NCBI GenBank assembly: GCA_019424965.1
Contig: JAHYYL010000002.1
Span: forward strand, 1-22,824
Direction of reading: 5' to 3'
Length of the DNA: 22,824 nucleotides
Source of the DNA: Collinsella sp.
GTDB lineage: Bacteria > Actinomycetota > Coriobacteriia > Coriobacteriales > Coriobacteriaceae
Every line of letters begins with the position of its first letter. The first letter of the stretch is position 1. Below are positions 14,480 through 21,668 of the stretch, in pieces. The notes below the pieces were generated by a model. That model worked only from the letters and a program-made list of their open reading frames with translations, did no database searches and was not told where the DNA came from. Made by a program: the position numbers and the translations under genes.

Positions 14480-14651
14480 GCGGAAACTGCGTCCCAGAAT
14501 TTGCACCCAGAGCGGGATGGGCTTTCCGCTAGGGCCGCTCAGCGGAAACTGCGACCCGGAATTTGCGTCCAGAGTGGGCTGCGGTTTCCCAAACAGGGCC
14601 CTTTGGGAAACTGCGACCCAGACTCCAGCCAAATAACGGGACGCACTTTCC
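14480..14651. repeat. Three tandem GGAAACTGCG-type hairpin repeats
   Basis: Three units of about 47-50 nt (14480-14529, 14542-14590, 14605-14651) each begin with GGAAACTGCG, go on with TCCC or ACCC, and end in TTTCC. Ends pair as GGAAA/TTTCC with a second inner stem. The linkers are also palindromic: TTTCCGCT with AGCGGAAA around AGGGCC, and GTTTCCCAAA with TTTGGGAAAC around CAGGGCCC. Alternative folds therefore exist. There is no coding potential. They fill most of the 367-nt gap between aspS and the HPr-like gene. Confidence 0.75.
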
Positions 14652-14689
14652 AGTCGAGCTTCTGGCGGGTCTCGACAAGCATCTAACGC

Positions 14690-14695
14690 TACAAT
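14690..14695 (+). promoter_or_regulatory. Candidate -10 box TACAAT of the HPr-like gene
   Basis: TACAAT lies 54 bases upstream of the favoured start and just after the repeat array. The -35 is unclear: TCGACA at 14672 is too close. Confidence 0.4.
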
Positions 14696-14749
14696 AACTA
14701 CCACGTGGCTGGGTTTGCCGGCCGAATGTGCGACGTCGTGGGAGGGGAC

Positions 14750-14998
14750 ATGGTCGAGTTTACAAAGACGATTAAAGATCCGTTGGGATTGCATGCCCGC
14801 CCGGTTGCGCTGCTCTATGACATTATTGCCAAGCATCGTAGCAACGTATCGGTCAGCATCGGCGATCGCCATACCGACGGCCGCGATGTGATGGGGCTCA
14901 TGGCTCTCTACGGCGAATGTGGCGAAGACATCGTGTTCCGCGTTTCGGGCGTGGATGAGGCCTCCTGCGTCACGTCGATCAGAAACCTCTCGCTTTAA
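14750..14998 (+). CDS. HPr-family phosphocarrier protein
   Basis: An 82-residue HPr-fold protein. HPr passes phosphate from enzyme I to sugar-specific EIIA of the phosphotransferase system. The active-site His15 is present in PLGLHARPVALL at exactly the usual number. The second hallmark, normally K-S-I-M-G-V-M with Ser46 as target of HPr kinase, reads R-D-V-M-G-L-M, so position 46 is Asp. ATG 14750 follows GGAGGGG (14741-14747) closely; the in-frame GTG at 14705 would add 15 residues not found in the family. It stands alone between two terminators, with no ptsI (enzyme I) beside it. It may be the general HPr or a specialised paralogue, so I give no gene symbol. Confidence 0.88.
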   Translation: MVEFTKTIKDPLGLHARPVALLYDIIAKHRSNVSVSIGDRHTDGRDVMGLMALYGECGEDIVFRVSGVDEASCVTSIRNLSL

Positions 14999-15051
14999 CC
15001 GCAATAATGTGGCAAAGGGGCAGCCCCCTCTGTTGCATAAATTGGTATGAC

Positions 15052-15092
15052 AAGGCACCGCAAAGAGACAGTCTTTGCGGTGCCTTCTTTGT
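15052..15092 (+). terminator. Rho-independent terminator after the HPr-like gene
   Basis: A perfect 15-bp stem (15052-15066 with 15072-15086) has the loop GACAG and is followed by CTTTGTTT. The AAGG start of the stem means it could also act on the minus strand. Confidence 0.88.
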
Positions 15093-15137
15093 TTCATATA
15101 GGAAACTTTTCCGAAAACTGAATGGGGACCCTTTCCA

Positions 15138-15191
15138 AAAAGTTAACCACGTGCTAGTTTACTGTAGCGAACATAGACGTGGTTAACTTTT
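15138..15191. promoter_or_regulatory. 15-bp inverted repeat upstream of the feo operon
   Basis: AAAAGTTAACCACGT (15138-15152) and ACGTGGTTAACTTTT (15177-15191) are perfect inverted arms around a 24-nt spacer, 44 bases before the first feoA. No T-run follows. Each arm holds AAGTTA, the half-site word also seen in the palindrome before feoB, so this is a candidate control region for iron-responsive repression. The promoter boxes inside are not clear. Confidence 0.5.
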
Positions 15192-15234
15192 GCTGCGTCG
15201 ATGTTGAGGACGAACTGACGTTAGGAGCACACTC

Positions 15235-15477
15235 ATGTCTTGCGGACCGCAGATGCCGGCCATGCCGCTTTCGATGGTGAAAGCGGGCGAAACCGTGCGC
15301 GTGTCTCGTGTAAAGGGCAATGAGGACATGAAGCACCACCTCAAGGACCTCGGCTTTGTCGAGGGCAGTGAGGTTCACGTGGTGAGTTCGAGTGGCGCCA
15401 ATATCATCGTCACCGTGCTGGGCGCACGCTTTGGTATCGATACCAAGGTCGCCATGCACATCATGACCGTCGGTTAG
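15235..15477 (+). CDS. feoA: FeoA-family protein, first copy
   Basis: An 80-residue cytoplasmic SH3-like protein that binds or regulates FeoB in ferrous-iron uptake. The core reads AGETVRVSRVKGNEDMKHHLKDLGFVEGSEVHVV, the typical FeoA pattern of L-x(3)-G-x(2)-G. It ends with GIDTKVAMHIMTV, matching the usual final strand. The N-terminal MSCGPQMPAMPLSMV adds a short tail not seen in the second copy. ATG 15235 has AGGAG 8 bases upstream. It is the first gene of feoA-feoA-feoB; the second feoA follows after 39 bases. Confidence 0.93.
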   Translation: MSCGPQMPAMPLSMVKAGETVRVSRVKGNEDMKHHLKDLGFVEGSEVHVVSSSGANIIVTVLGARFGIDTKVAMHIMTVG

Positions 15478-15516
15478 TTCGCAGCATTTCATAAAAGCTG
15501 AAAGGGGGAAAAGAAT

Positions 15517-15738
15517 ATGAAGACGTTGGGTGACGTTAAGGTGGGCGAGAGCTCTACCATCGTCAAGCTTCACGGCGAGGGCGCGCTTCGCCGTCACCTT
15601 ATGGACCTGGGCCTCATCAAGGGCACTTCGTTCAAGGTCGTTAAGGTTGCACCGCTCGGAGATCCGGTCGAGATCAACGTGCGCGGCTACGAGCTTTCCA
15701 TCCGCAAGGAGGAGGCTGCCGTCGTCGAGGTCCAGTAA
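15517..15738 (+). CDS. feoA: FeoA-family protein, second copy
   Basis: A 73-residue FeoA protein, distinct in sequence from the first copy but of the same fold. It begins MKTLGDVKVGESSTIVKL, has GALRRHLMDLGLIKGTSFKVVKVAPLGDP and ends with GYELSIRKEEAAVVEV. Two FeoA proteins before FeoB occur in several Firmicutes and Actinobacteria and may act as a pair. An AAAGGGGGAAAAG ribosome-binding region precedes the ATG. A gap of 123 bases with a palindrome separates it from feoB, so feoB may also have its own promoter. Confidence 0.93.
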   Translation: MKTLGDVKVGESSTIVKLHGEGALRRHLMDLGLIKGTSFKVVKVAPLGDPVEINVRGYELSIRKEEAAVVEVQ

Positions 15739-15766
15739 GGGCCCGCGGCAACTATTTATGCAGATA

Positions 15767-15786
15767 AAGTTAGGTTTTTCTAACTT
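15767..15786. promoter_or_regulatory. DtxR/IdeR-like palindrome upstream of feoB
   Basis: AAGTTAG (15767-15773) and CTAACTT (15780-15786) flank GTTTTT. The word TTAGGTTTTTCTAA resembles DtxR-family iron boxes (TTAGGTTAGCCTAACCTAA type). It lies 76 bases before feoB. Binding by an iron-dependent DtxR-type repressor is an inference. Confidence 0.5.
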
Positions 15787-15861
15787 AAATTTGCAATGTT
15801 GAAGCACATTATCCAGCCCGTGCGGAGAAAGCAGCGCGGGCACACAAGGAAGAAGGATTGA

Positions 15862-18189
15862 ATGGCGGATTCTCAGATCCATGTCGCGCTGGCGGGTAAC
15901 CCCAACTGCGGCAAGACCACGCTTTTCAACCTGATCACCGGCGCCAACGGCTACGTTGGCAACTGGCCCGGCGTCACGGTTGAGAAAAAGGAAGCCAAGC
16001 TCCTGAGTGACAAGAACGTCACGATTACGGACCTCCCCGGCATCTACTCGCTTTCCCCCTACAGCCCCGAGGAGCAGTGCTCGCGCGATTACCTCATGAG
16101 CGGCGAGCCCGATGTCGTCGTCCAGGTGGTCGATGCCACCAACCTCGAGCGCAACCTGTACCTGGCGCTTCAGGTTATCGAGACCGGCCTGCCCGTGGTC
16201 GTCGCCCTCAACATGGCCGACTTGGTCGAGAAGAACGGCGACAAGATCGACACCGACAAGCTGTCCAAGAAGCTCGGTTGCCCGGTCATGATGATCTCGG
16301 CCCTTAAGAACAAGGGCATCAAGGAGCTTTTCGAGCAGGTTAAGAAGTCCGCTGCTTCCAAGGGCCAGGTGCCGGAGCACAAGTTCGATTCCTCTATCGA
16401 GGACGTTCTGGACCACATCGAGAACAACCTGCCGGCGAGCGTTCCCGCCAACAAGCGTCGCTACTACGCTGTCAAGCTGTTTGAGCGCGACGCGGACGCC
16501 TGCAAGCTCATCAACCTCACCAAGGAGAAGGCCGCTCGCGTTGAGCAGCTGGTCGCCCAGTGCGAGCAGGATTGCGACGACGACGCCGAGTCCATCATCA
16601 CCGGCGAGCGCTACGGCGTGATCGCCCACATCATCGACGAGTGCCTCACCAAGGCTCCGGCCAAGATGAGCACCTCCGAGAAGATCGACCGTGTGGTTAC
16701 CAACCGTATCTTGGGCCTGCCGATCTTTGTGGTCATCATGTTCTGCGTGTACTACATTGCCGTCTCTACCTTGGGCGGCACGGTGACCGACTTCACCAAC
16801 GACCAGCTCTTTGGCACCGACGGTTGGTATGTGCTCGGCCAGGGCCGCGACGCCTACGACGCAGCTGTCGAGGCTGCGGGTGACGCCGCCGACTCGGTCG
16901 ACCCGGCACAGTACGGCCCCTATGTCCCGGGTATCACCACCATGGTGCACGACGCCCTTGTGGCGGGCGGCACCGAGGACGGTGGCCTGGTCGATTCGCT
17001 GGTCTGTGACGGTATCGTCGGCGGTCTGGGCGCCATCTTCGGCTTCGTGCCGCAGATGTTCCTGCTGTTCGTGATGCTGTCTTTCTTGGAGGACTGCGGC
17101 TACATGGCCCGCGTCGCCTTCATCATGGACCGCGTGTTCCGCCGCTTTGGCCTGTCCGGCAAGTCCTTTATCCCCATGCTCGTGTCCTCGGGCTGCGGCG
17201 TCCCCGGCGTCATGGCCACCAAGACCATCGAGAACGAGAAGGACCGCCGCATGACGGTCATGACCACCACGTTTATTCCCTGTGGCGCCAAGCTGCCGAT
17301 CATCGCTCTGCTCATGGGTTCCATCATCGGCGATTCTTCCACCACCGCCGCATGGATCAGCCCGCTGTTCTACTTCTTGGGCGTCTTTGCCGTCATCGCC
17401 TCGGGCCTCATGCTCAAGAAGACCAAGCTCTTCGCCGGTCGCCCGACGCCGTTCGTTATGGAGCTTCCCGCCTATCACTTCCCGGCAATCCGCTCTTGGG
17501 CGCTGCATGTATGGGAGCGCTGCTGGGCCTTTATCAAGAAGGCCGGCACGGTCATCTTCGCGTCCACCGTCGTGGTTTGGTTCCTCTCCAACTTTGGTAG
17601 CTACAACGGTTCCTTCGGCTTCCTGCCTGCGATGGACGGCATCCCCGAGGAGTTTATGGACTACTCCGTGCTCGCCATGCTGGGCAACCTGGTCGCTTGG
17701 ATCTTCGCCCCGCTCGGCTTTAGCACCTGGCAGGCCACCGCGCTGACTGTCTCTGGACTTGTCGCCAAGGAGAACGTCGTCGCCACCGCCGGCTCGCTGC
17801 TGTCCGTTGCCGACGCCGCCGAGACCGACCCGAGCCTGTGGACCGCGTTCGCCGGCATGTTCCCGACTATGGGCGCTTGCGTTGCCTTTGGCGCCTTTAA
17901 CCTGCTGTGCGCCCCGTGCTTTGCCGCCATGGGCACTATCCGCAACCAGATGGACTCCGGCAAGTGGACCGCGATTGCCATCGGCTACGAGTGCGCCTTT
18001 GCCTGGGTGATCGGCCTGTTCATCAACCAGTTCTACAACCTGCTTGTCCTTGGCCAGTTTGGTATTTGGACGGTTGTAGCCATCGTTCTGCTGGTTGCGA
18101 TGCTCTTCCAGATCTTCCGTCCCATGCCCAAGCACGCTTGGACCGACGAGGACGAGACCAACACCGCTTCCGCTGCAGTTTCCGCTTAA
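15862..18189 (+). CDS. feoB: Ferrous iron transporter FeoB
   Basis: A 775-residue inner-membrane Fe2+ transporter with an N-terminal G domain. G motifs: GNPNCGKT (residues 12-19), VTVEKKE switch I near 38, DLPG (57-60) and NMAD (117-120), with a SAL G5-type segment near 146. A helical guanine-dissociation-inhibitor-like region follows to about 280. The membrane part has the two conserved gate segments: VSSGCGVPGVMATKTIENEKDRR with FIPCGAKLPI, and later GLVAKENVVATAGSLL. Length is within the FeoB range. AGAAGGA lies before ATG 15862. A terminator follows 29 bases after the stop, before the small Cys-rich partner gene. Confidence 0.97.
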   Translation: MADSQIHVALAGNPNCGKTTLFNLITGANGYVGNWPGVTVEKKEAKLLSDKNVTITDLPGIYSLSPYSPEEQCSRDYLMSGEPDVVVQVVDATNLERNLYLALQVIETGLPVVVALNMADLVEKNGDKIDTDKLSKKLGCPVMMISALKNKGIKELFEQVKKSAASKGQVPEHKFDSSIEDVLDHIENNLPASVPANKRRYYAVKLFERDADACKLINLTKEKAARVEQLVAQCEQDCDDDAESIITGERYGVIAHIIDECLTKAPAKMSTSEKIDRVVTNRILGLPIFVVIMFCVYYIAVSTLGGTVTDFTNDQLFGTDGWYVLGQGRDAYDAAVEAAGDAADSVDPAQYGPYVPGITTMVHDALVAGGTEDGGLVDSLVCDGIVGGLGAIFGFVPQMFLLFVMLSFLEDCGYMARVAFIMDRVFRRFGLSGKSFIPMLVSSGCGVPGVMATKTIENEKDRRMTVMTTTFIPCGAKLPIIALLMGSIIGDSSTTAAWISPLFYFLGVFAVIASGLMLKKTKLFAGRPTPFVMELPAYHFPAIRSWALHVWERCWAFIKKAGTVIFASTVVVWFLSNFGSYNGSFGFLPAMDGIPEEFMDYSVLAMLGNLVAWIFAPLGFSTWQATALTVSGLVAKENVVATAGSLLSVADAAETDPSLWTAFAGMFPTMGACVAFGAFNLLCAPCFAAMGTIRNQMDSGKWTAIAIGYECAFAWVIGLFINQFYNLLVLGQFGIWTVVAIVLLVAMLFQIFRPMPKHAWTDEDETNTASAAVSA

Positions 18190-18218
18190 GTCCGAATAAG
18201 GATCAGCCCCTTTCCACG

Positions 18219-18251
18219 AGCCCGGGTGTCCCAGCGACACTCGGGCTTTTT
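18219..18251 (+). terminator. Rho-independent terminator after feoB
   Basis: AGCCCGGGTGTC (18219-18230) pairs with GACACTCGGGCT (18236-18247) with one wobble. The loop is CCAGC and the T-run 18247-18251 follows. The downstream Cys-rich gene is therefore reached by readthrough or by its own promoter. Confidence 0.88.
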
Positions 18252-18364
18252 GGTGAGGGAGATGTGGCGTTTCCGCAGATAAAACCGACCAAAATAAACC
18301 TGTCCCTTTTTGGCAGGTGGAGAATGGGGTAAAGTAAGTGGTGGTTAACTAGAGGAGGCTTGCT

Positions 18365-18565
18365 ATGGCACCTATCGATATTGTTGTACTGGCTGTTATC
18401 GGCATTGCGTTTGTCGCCGTGTGCGTGCGCATTTATCGCAAGGGCACCTGCGCCGACTGCGCTCAAGGTGGCGTTTGCACAGGACATTGCTCCAATAAAA
18501 AGACCTGCGCCGCACTTAAGGGCGTAGACAAAATCGCCGAAGACTTGGGCCGCGGTATCAAATAA
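18365..18565 (+). CDS. FeoB-associated Cys-rich membrane protein
   Basis: A 66-residue protein with one N-terminal transmembrane helix (about residues 5-22, IDIVVLAVIGIAFVAVCV), a basic YRKG boundary, and then clustered cysteines at 29, 32, 38, 42 and 48. This is the pattern of the FeoB-associated Cys-rich membrane protein family, found next to feoB in many anaerobes; a role in iron handling or in holding Fe near FeoB is presumed but not proven. AGAGGAGG (18351-18358) stands six bases before ATG 18365. It is separated from feoB by a terminator and 175 bases. Confidence 0.85.
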   Translation: MAPIDIVVLAVIGIAFVAVCVRIYRKGTCADCAQGGVCTGHCSNKKTCAALKGVDKIAEDLGRGIK

Positions 18566-18634
18566 GGTGAACGGGGACGTCTCTGTTTCTCCTTTTGACG
18601 AGTGCCGTGCAATCTGCGATCTGTCGGGTGCTGC

Positions 18635-18669
18635 GCAGTTACTGCTACGATAGGTACGTCAGTAACTGC
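18635..18669. promoter_or_regulatory. 10-bp inverted repeat in the oxidoreductase promoter region
   Basis: GCAGTTACTG (18635-18644) and CAGTAACTGC (18660-18669) are perfect inverted arms with a 15-nt spacer that holds a -10-like TACGAT (18646-18651). The site lies 31 bases before the start codon. This placement suits an operator for a dimeric regulator. Confidence 0.5.
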
Positions 18670-18700
18670 CGCCGAGCGGCTCAATCGAAAGGAAACCTGC

Positions 18701-20650
18701 ATGGAGTCCTCCGCCTACCCGATGCTCTTTAGCCCGATCAAGGTCGGTACGACCGAGGTCAAGAACCGCGTCTTTATGCCGCCGGTATCTACCAACCTGG
18801 CCGATCACGGCTATGTGACCGACGACTTGGTCGATCATTACCGTGCCCGCGCCAAGGGCGGCGTGGGTCTCATCATCACCGAGGTCGTGACGGTCGAGCC
18901 CACCTATACCTATCTGCCGGGCGATATGTGCTGCTACGACGACACGTTTATCCCCGGCTGGGAAAAGCTCGCCGCAGCCGTCCACGAGTATGGCTGCAAG
19001 ATCATGCCGCAGCTCTTCCACCCCGCCTACATGGCCTTTAACATCCCGGGCACGCCGCGCCTGATCGCTCCGTCCTTTGTGGGCCCGTCCTATGCCCGCG
19101 AGGCGCCGCGCCCCATCACGGTCGATGAGATTCACGAGCTCACGCATCAGTTTGGCGACGCTGCCGTGCGTATGCAGAAGGCCGGTGTCGATGGCGTCGA
19201 GGTCCATGCGGCGCACGCCCACGGCATGCTCGGCGGCTTTTTGACCCCGCTCTACAACAAGCGTACCGATGAGTATGGCGGCTCGCTCGACGCTCGCATG
19301 CGCTTTTTGCTCGAGGTTATCGCCGAGATTCGCGAGCGCTGCGGCAAGGACTTTATCATCGACGTCCGCATCTCGGGCGATGAGTACACCGATGGCGGCC
19401 TGACCCTCAACGACATGATCTATGTCTCACGTCGTCTGGAGAAGGCCGGCGTCGACATGATTCACGTGTCGGGCGGCACCACCATCAAGCGCGGATCTGC
19501 GATTCCCGCCGCCGGCACGCAGCAAGCCTCGCACGCCGCCTGCTCGCGCGAGATCAAAAAGCACGTCAACATTCCCGTTGCCACGGTCGGCCGCATCAAC
19601 GAGGCATGGATTGCCGAGGAGCTGATCGAGGACGGTGCTGCCGACATCTGCATGATGGGCCGTGCCAATCTGTGCGATGCCGAGTTCTGCAACAAAGCGG
19701 CTGCCGGCAACGCCGACGAGATCCGTCCCTGCATCGGCTGCCTGCGCTGCCTGAACGGCATTATGTTCGGCAAGCGTATCTCCTGCACCGTCAACCCGGA
19801 CGTGGAGCGCGACGAGGCCGGCTACGAGCCTGCCGCAGAGGCCAAGAACGTTCTGGTCGTGGGTGCTGGTCCTGCGGGTATGGAGGCAGCCTACATTGCC
19901 GCCAAGCGTGGCCACAACGTAGTGCTCGTGGATAAGCAGGACGAGCCGGGCGGCGAGATGCGCATTGCGGCCGTTCCGCCGGCAAAGCAGGAGCTCACGC
20001 GTGTGATCAAGTATCAGTACCGTCGCTTGGCCGAGGCAGGCGTCACGTGCGTCTTTGGCACCGAGCTCTCGGCCGAGGACATTCAGCGCGACTACGCGGG
20101 TTACGAGGTTGTCCTGGCTTATGGCGCTGAGCCCATCGCTCCGGCCTTTATGCAGGGCTTTAAGCAGGTTATGACGGCCGACGACCTGCTGGGCGGCAAG
20201 GCTTTCCCGGGCAAGAAGATTGTCATCGTGGGCGGCGGCACCGTCGGCTGCGAGACGGCCGATTACCTGGCCCCGTTGGTCAACGACCTGTCGCCGGCCA
20301 ATCGCGACGTCACCGTCATCGAGATGACCAAGACGCTTGCCGCTAACGAGGGCGGCGCCGGTCGCGCGGTGCTCATCACGCGCATGCTCTCCAAGGGCGT
20401 TCACGTGCTGACCGAGGCCAAGGTGACCGAGATCACCGAGGACACCATCTCGTACGAAAAGGATGGCCAGATCCACACCATCGCCGATGCCGATACGCTG
20501 GTGCTTGCCATGGGCTATCGTCCCAATACCAAGCTTGCCGACGACCTTGCCGCTGCCGGTGTCTCCACCCACGTGCTGGGCGATGCCCAGAAGTGCGGCA
20601 ACATCCGCGACGCCATCGGCGACGGCTACAAGGTTGCCTGCGAACTCTAG
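18701..20650 (+). CDS. NADH:flavin oxidoreductase, OYE/2-enoate reductase type
   Basis: A 649-residue multidomain flavoenzyme like 2,4-dienoyl-CoA reductase (FadH), 2-enoate reductase and bile-acid BaiCD/BaiH enzymes. Residues 1-340 form the FMN-binding TIM barrel, with SPIKVGTTEVKNRVFMPP, GVEVHAAHAHGMLGGFLTP and RTDEYGGSLDARMRF. Cys344, 347, 350 and 362 (CIGCLRC then SCTVNP) would bind the 4Fe-4S cluster; FadH has one more residue between the second and third Cys. Then come an FAD site, VLVVGAGPAGMEAAYIAAKR, and an NAD(P) site, IVIVGGGTVGCETADYL. ATG 18701 has AAAGGA upstream; the frame extends to 18602 without a start signal. It would reduce an activated C=C bond in an unknown gut-derived or metabolic substrate. 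A GntR regulator follows. Confidence 0.92.
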   Translation: MESSAYPMLFSPIKVGTTEVKNRVFMPPVSTNLADHGYVTDDLVDHYRARAKGGVGLIITEVVTVEPTYTYLPGDMCCYDDTFIPGWEKLAAAVHEYGCKIMPQLFHPAYMAFNIPGTPRLIAPSFVGPSYAREAPRPITVDEIHELTHQFGDAAVRMQKAGVDGVEVHAAHAHGMLGGFLTPLYNKRTDEYGGSLDARMRFLLEVIAEIRERCGKDFIIDVRISGDEYTDGGLTLNDMIYVSRRLEKAGVDMIHVSGGTTIKRGSAIPAAGTQQASHAACSREIKKHVNIPVATVGRINEAWIAEELIEDGAADICMMGRANLCDAEFCNKAAAGNADEIRPCIGCLRCLNGIMFGKRISCTVNPDVERDEAGYEPAAEAKNVLVVGAGPAGMEAAYIAAKRGHNVVLVDKQDEPGGEMRIAAVPPAKQELTRVIKYQYRRLAEAGVTCVFGTELSAEDIQRDYAGYEVVLAYGAEPIAPAFMQGFKQVMTADDLLGGKAFPGKKIVIVGGGTVGCETADYLAPLVNDLSPANRDVTVIEMTKTLAANEGGAGRAVLITRMLSKGVHVLTEAKVTEITEDTISYEKDGQIHTIADADTLVLAMGYRPNTKLADDLAAAGVSTHVLGDAQKCGNIRDAIGDGYKVACEL

Positions 20651-20703
20651 TCAACCCCTTGCTGCATGAGGAGGGGCGTCTCTGCGCCATCCGATAGCAA
20701 AAC

Positions 20704-20738
20704 AGCGGTGGTGTCCCGGGTTTCGGGATGCCGCCGCT
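20704..20738 (+). terminator. Weak terminator-like hairpin after the oxidoreductase gene
   Basis: Fifteen pairs (20704-20718 with 20724-20738), three of them G-T or A-C type, have the loop GGTTT. Only TGCTCTTGT follows, so termination would be weak or Rho-aided. Confidence 0.5.
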
Positions 20739-20805
20739 TGCTCTTGTGATCCTGGCGACGCGAGCGCGCCCTATTTCACCTCAACTGAGGGAATGGGGGA
20801 TGCGA

Positions 20806-20811
20806 TAGTAT
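20806..20811 (+). promoter_or_regulatory. Candidate -10 box TAGTAT of the GntR gene
   Basis: TGCGATAGTAT lies 45 bases before the GntR start. The same 11-base word occurs at 22768-22778 in front of the next gene beyond the window, so it may be the favoured -10 form here. The -35 is not clear. Confidence 0.4.
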
Positions 20812-20855
20812 TACGGGTGATATTCGACAAACCGTGAGCTTCATACGAGGGCTTT

Positions 20856-21548
20856 ATGGAACAACACCAGCATTATCAGAGCCTGCAAGATCAGGCATAT
20901 AACGCATTGCGCTCCAAGATTATCTATGCCGAGCTCAAACCCGGCACGCGCCTTTCGGCGATTGGTCTGGAAAAGGAGACAGGAATCGGGCGCACGCCCA
21001 TTCGCGAGTCTTTTGTGCGCCTGCGCGAGCAGGAGCTGGTGGAAACGCGTCCCAAAAGCGGCACCTATGTCTCAAAAATCAGCATGGAGCATGCCGAGAA
21101 CGCCTGCTTCTTGCGCGAGAAACTCGAGAGAAGCGTGCTTATTAAATGCTGCTCTGCCGCCACGCCCGAGCAAAAGCAGCGGCTTGAGCAGATTCTTGCC
21201 GAGTCCGAATCGCTCGACCATCGCGAAACGCGTCGCTTTTTCGACTTGGATAACCTGTTTCATGAGACGTGTTTTGAGATTGCCGGCCGCCATATGTTGT
21301 GGGATTGGATGAAGAGCGTCAACACGCATTTTGAGCGATACAACTGGTTGCGTATGGTGTCGCAGGATCTGGATTGGGAACCGATTCGTCGGCAGCATCG
21401 CCGGATTCTCGAGGCCATTAAGAAGGGCGACACCGACACGGCGAGCTATTTGGCAGAGACGCACTTGCATCTGATGCCCGAGGAGCAGGGCCCGGTTATC
21501 GCCTTGCATCCCGACTATTTCGAGCTGCCCAAAGACTCGGCTATCTAA
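20856..21548 (+). CDS. GntR-family regulator, FCD (FadR/VanR) subfamily
   Basis: A 230-residue transcription factor. The winged helix spans about residues 10-75: QAYNALRSKIIYAELKPGTRL, then the recognition helix GIGRTPIRESFVRLREQELV, then PKSGTYVSKI. The C-terminal FCD domain has the metal-ligand set Asp132, His136 (LDNLFHE), His181 (RRQHRRIL) and His203 (AETHLHL), typical of members that bind organic acids through a metal. ATG 20856 follows a short CGAGGG. It lies between the flavin oxidoreductase and a LacI gene, all on one strand but each with its own leader, so control of the oxidoreductase is possible and unproven. Confidence 0.92.
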   Translation: MEQHQHYQSLQDQAYNALRSKIIYAELKPGTRLSAIGLEKETGIGRTPIRESFVRLREQELVETRPKSGTYVSKISMEHAENACFLREKLERSVLIKCCSAATPEQKQRLEQILAESESLDHRETRRFFDLDNLFHETCFEIAGRHMLWDWMKSVNTHFERYNWLRMVSQDLDWEPIRRQHRRILEAIKKGDTDTASYLAETHLHLMPEEQGPVIALHPDYFELPKDSAI

Positions 21549-21593
21549 CTCGCGCCCTTTATTAGCTGCGGTGAAATTAAGATCGTTCTGCGG

Positions 21594-21640
21594 GTCTGGT
21601 GGCGTAGGCAGTTCGCATAAATGCCTAAAATGGCCCAGAC
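21594..21640. promoter_or_regulatory. LacI-gene promoter with nested inverted repeats
   Basis: GTCTGG (21594-21599) with CCAGAC (21635-21640) encloses TAGGCA (21605-21610) with TGCCTA (21622-21627). A -10-like TAAAAT (21626-21631) overlaps the inner arm, 37 bases before the LacI start. It could be an autoregulatory operator. LacI-family sites usually have a central CG, which is not evident here. Confidence 0.4.
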
Positions 21641-21668
21641 TGCCGACAATTAGGAAACGGGGTGCGCT

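Noticed and set aside
14480..14651. Possible CRISPR array
   Set aside because: There are only three units. The repeats are imperfect and the intervening segments are palindromic linkers rather than unique spacers; no cas gene is nearby.
15154..18240. 1028-codon minus-strand frame opposite feoA-feoA-feoB
   Set aside because: A long antisense frame is common in GC-rich coding DNA. Its translation is low-complexity and the plus-strand genes are unmistakable families.
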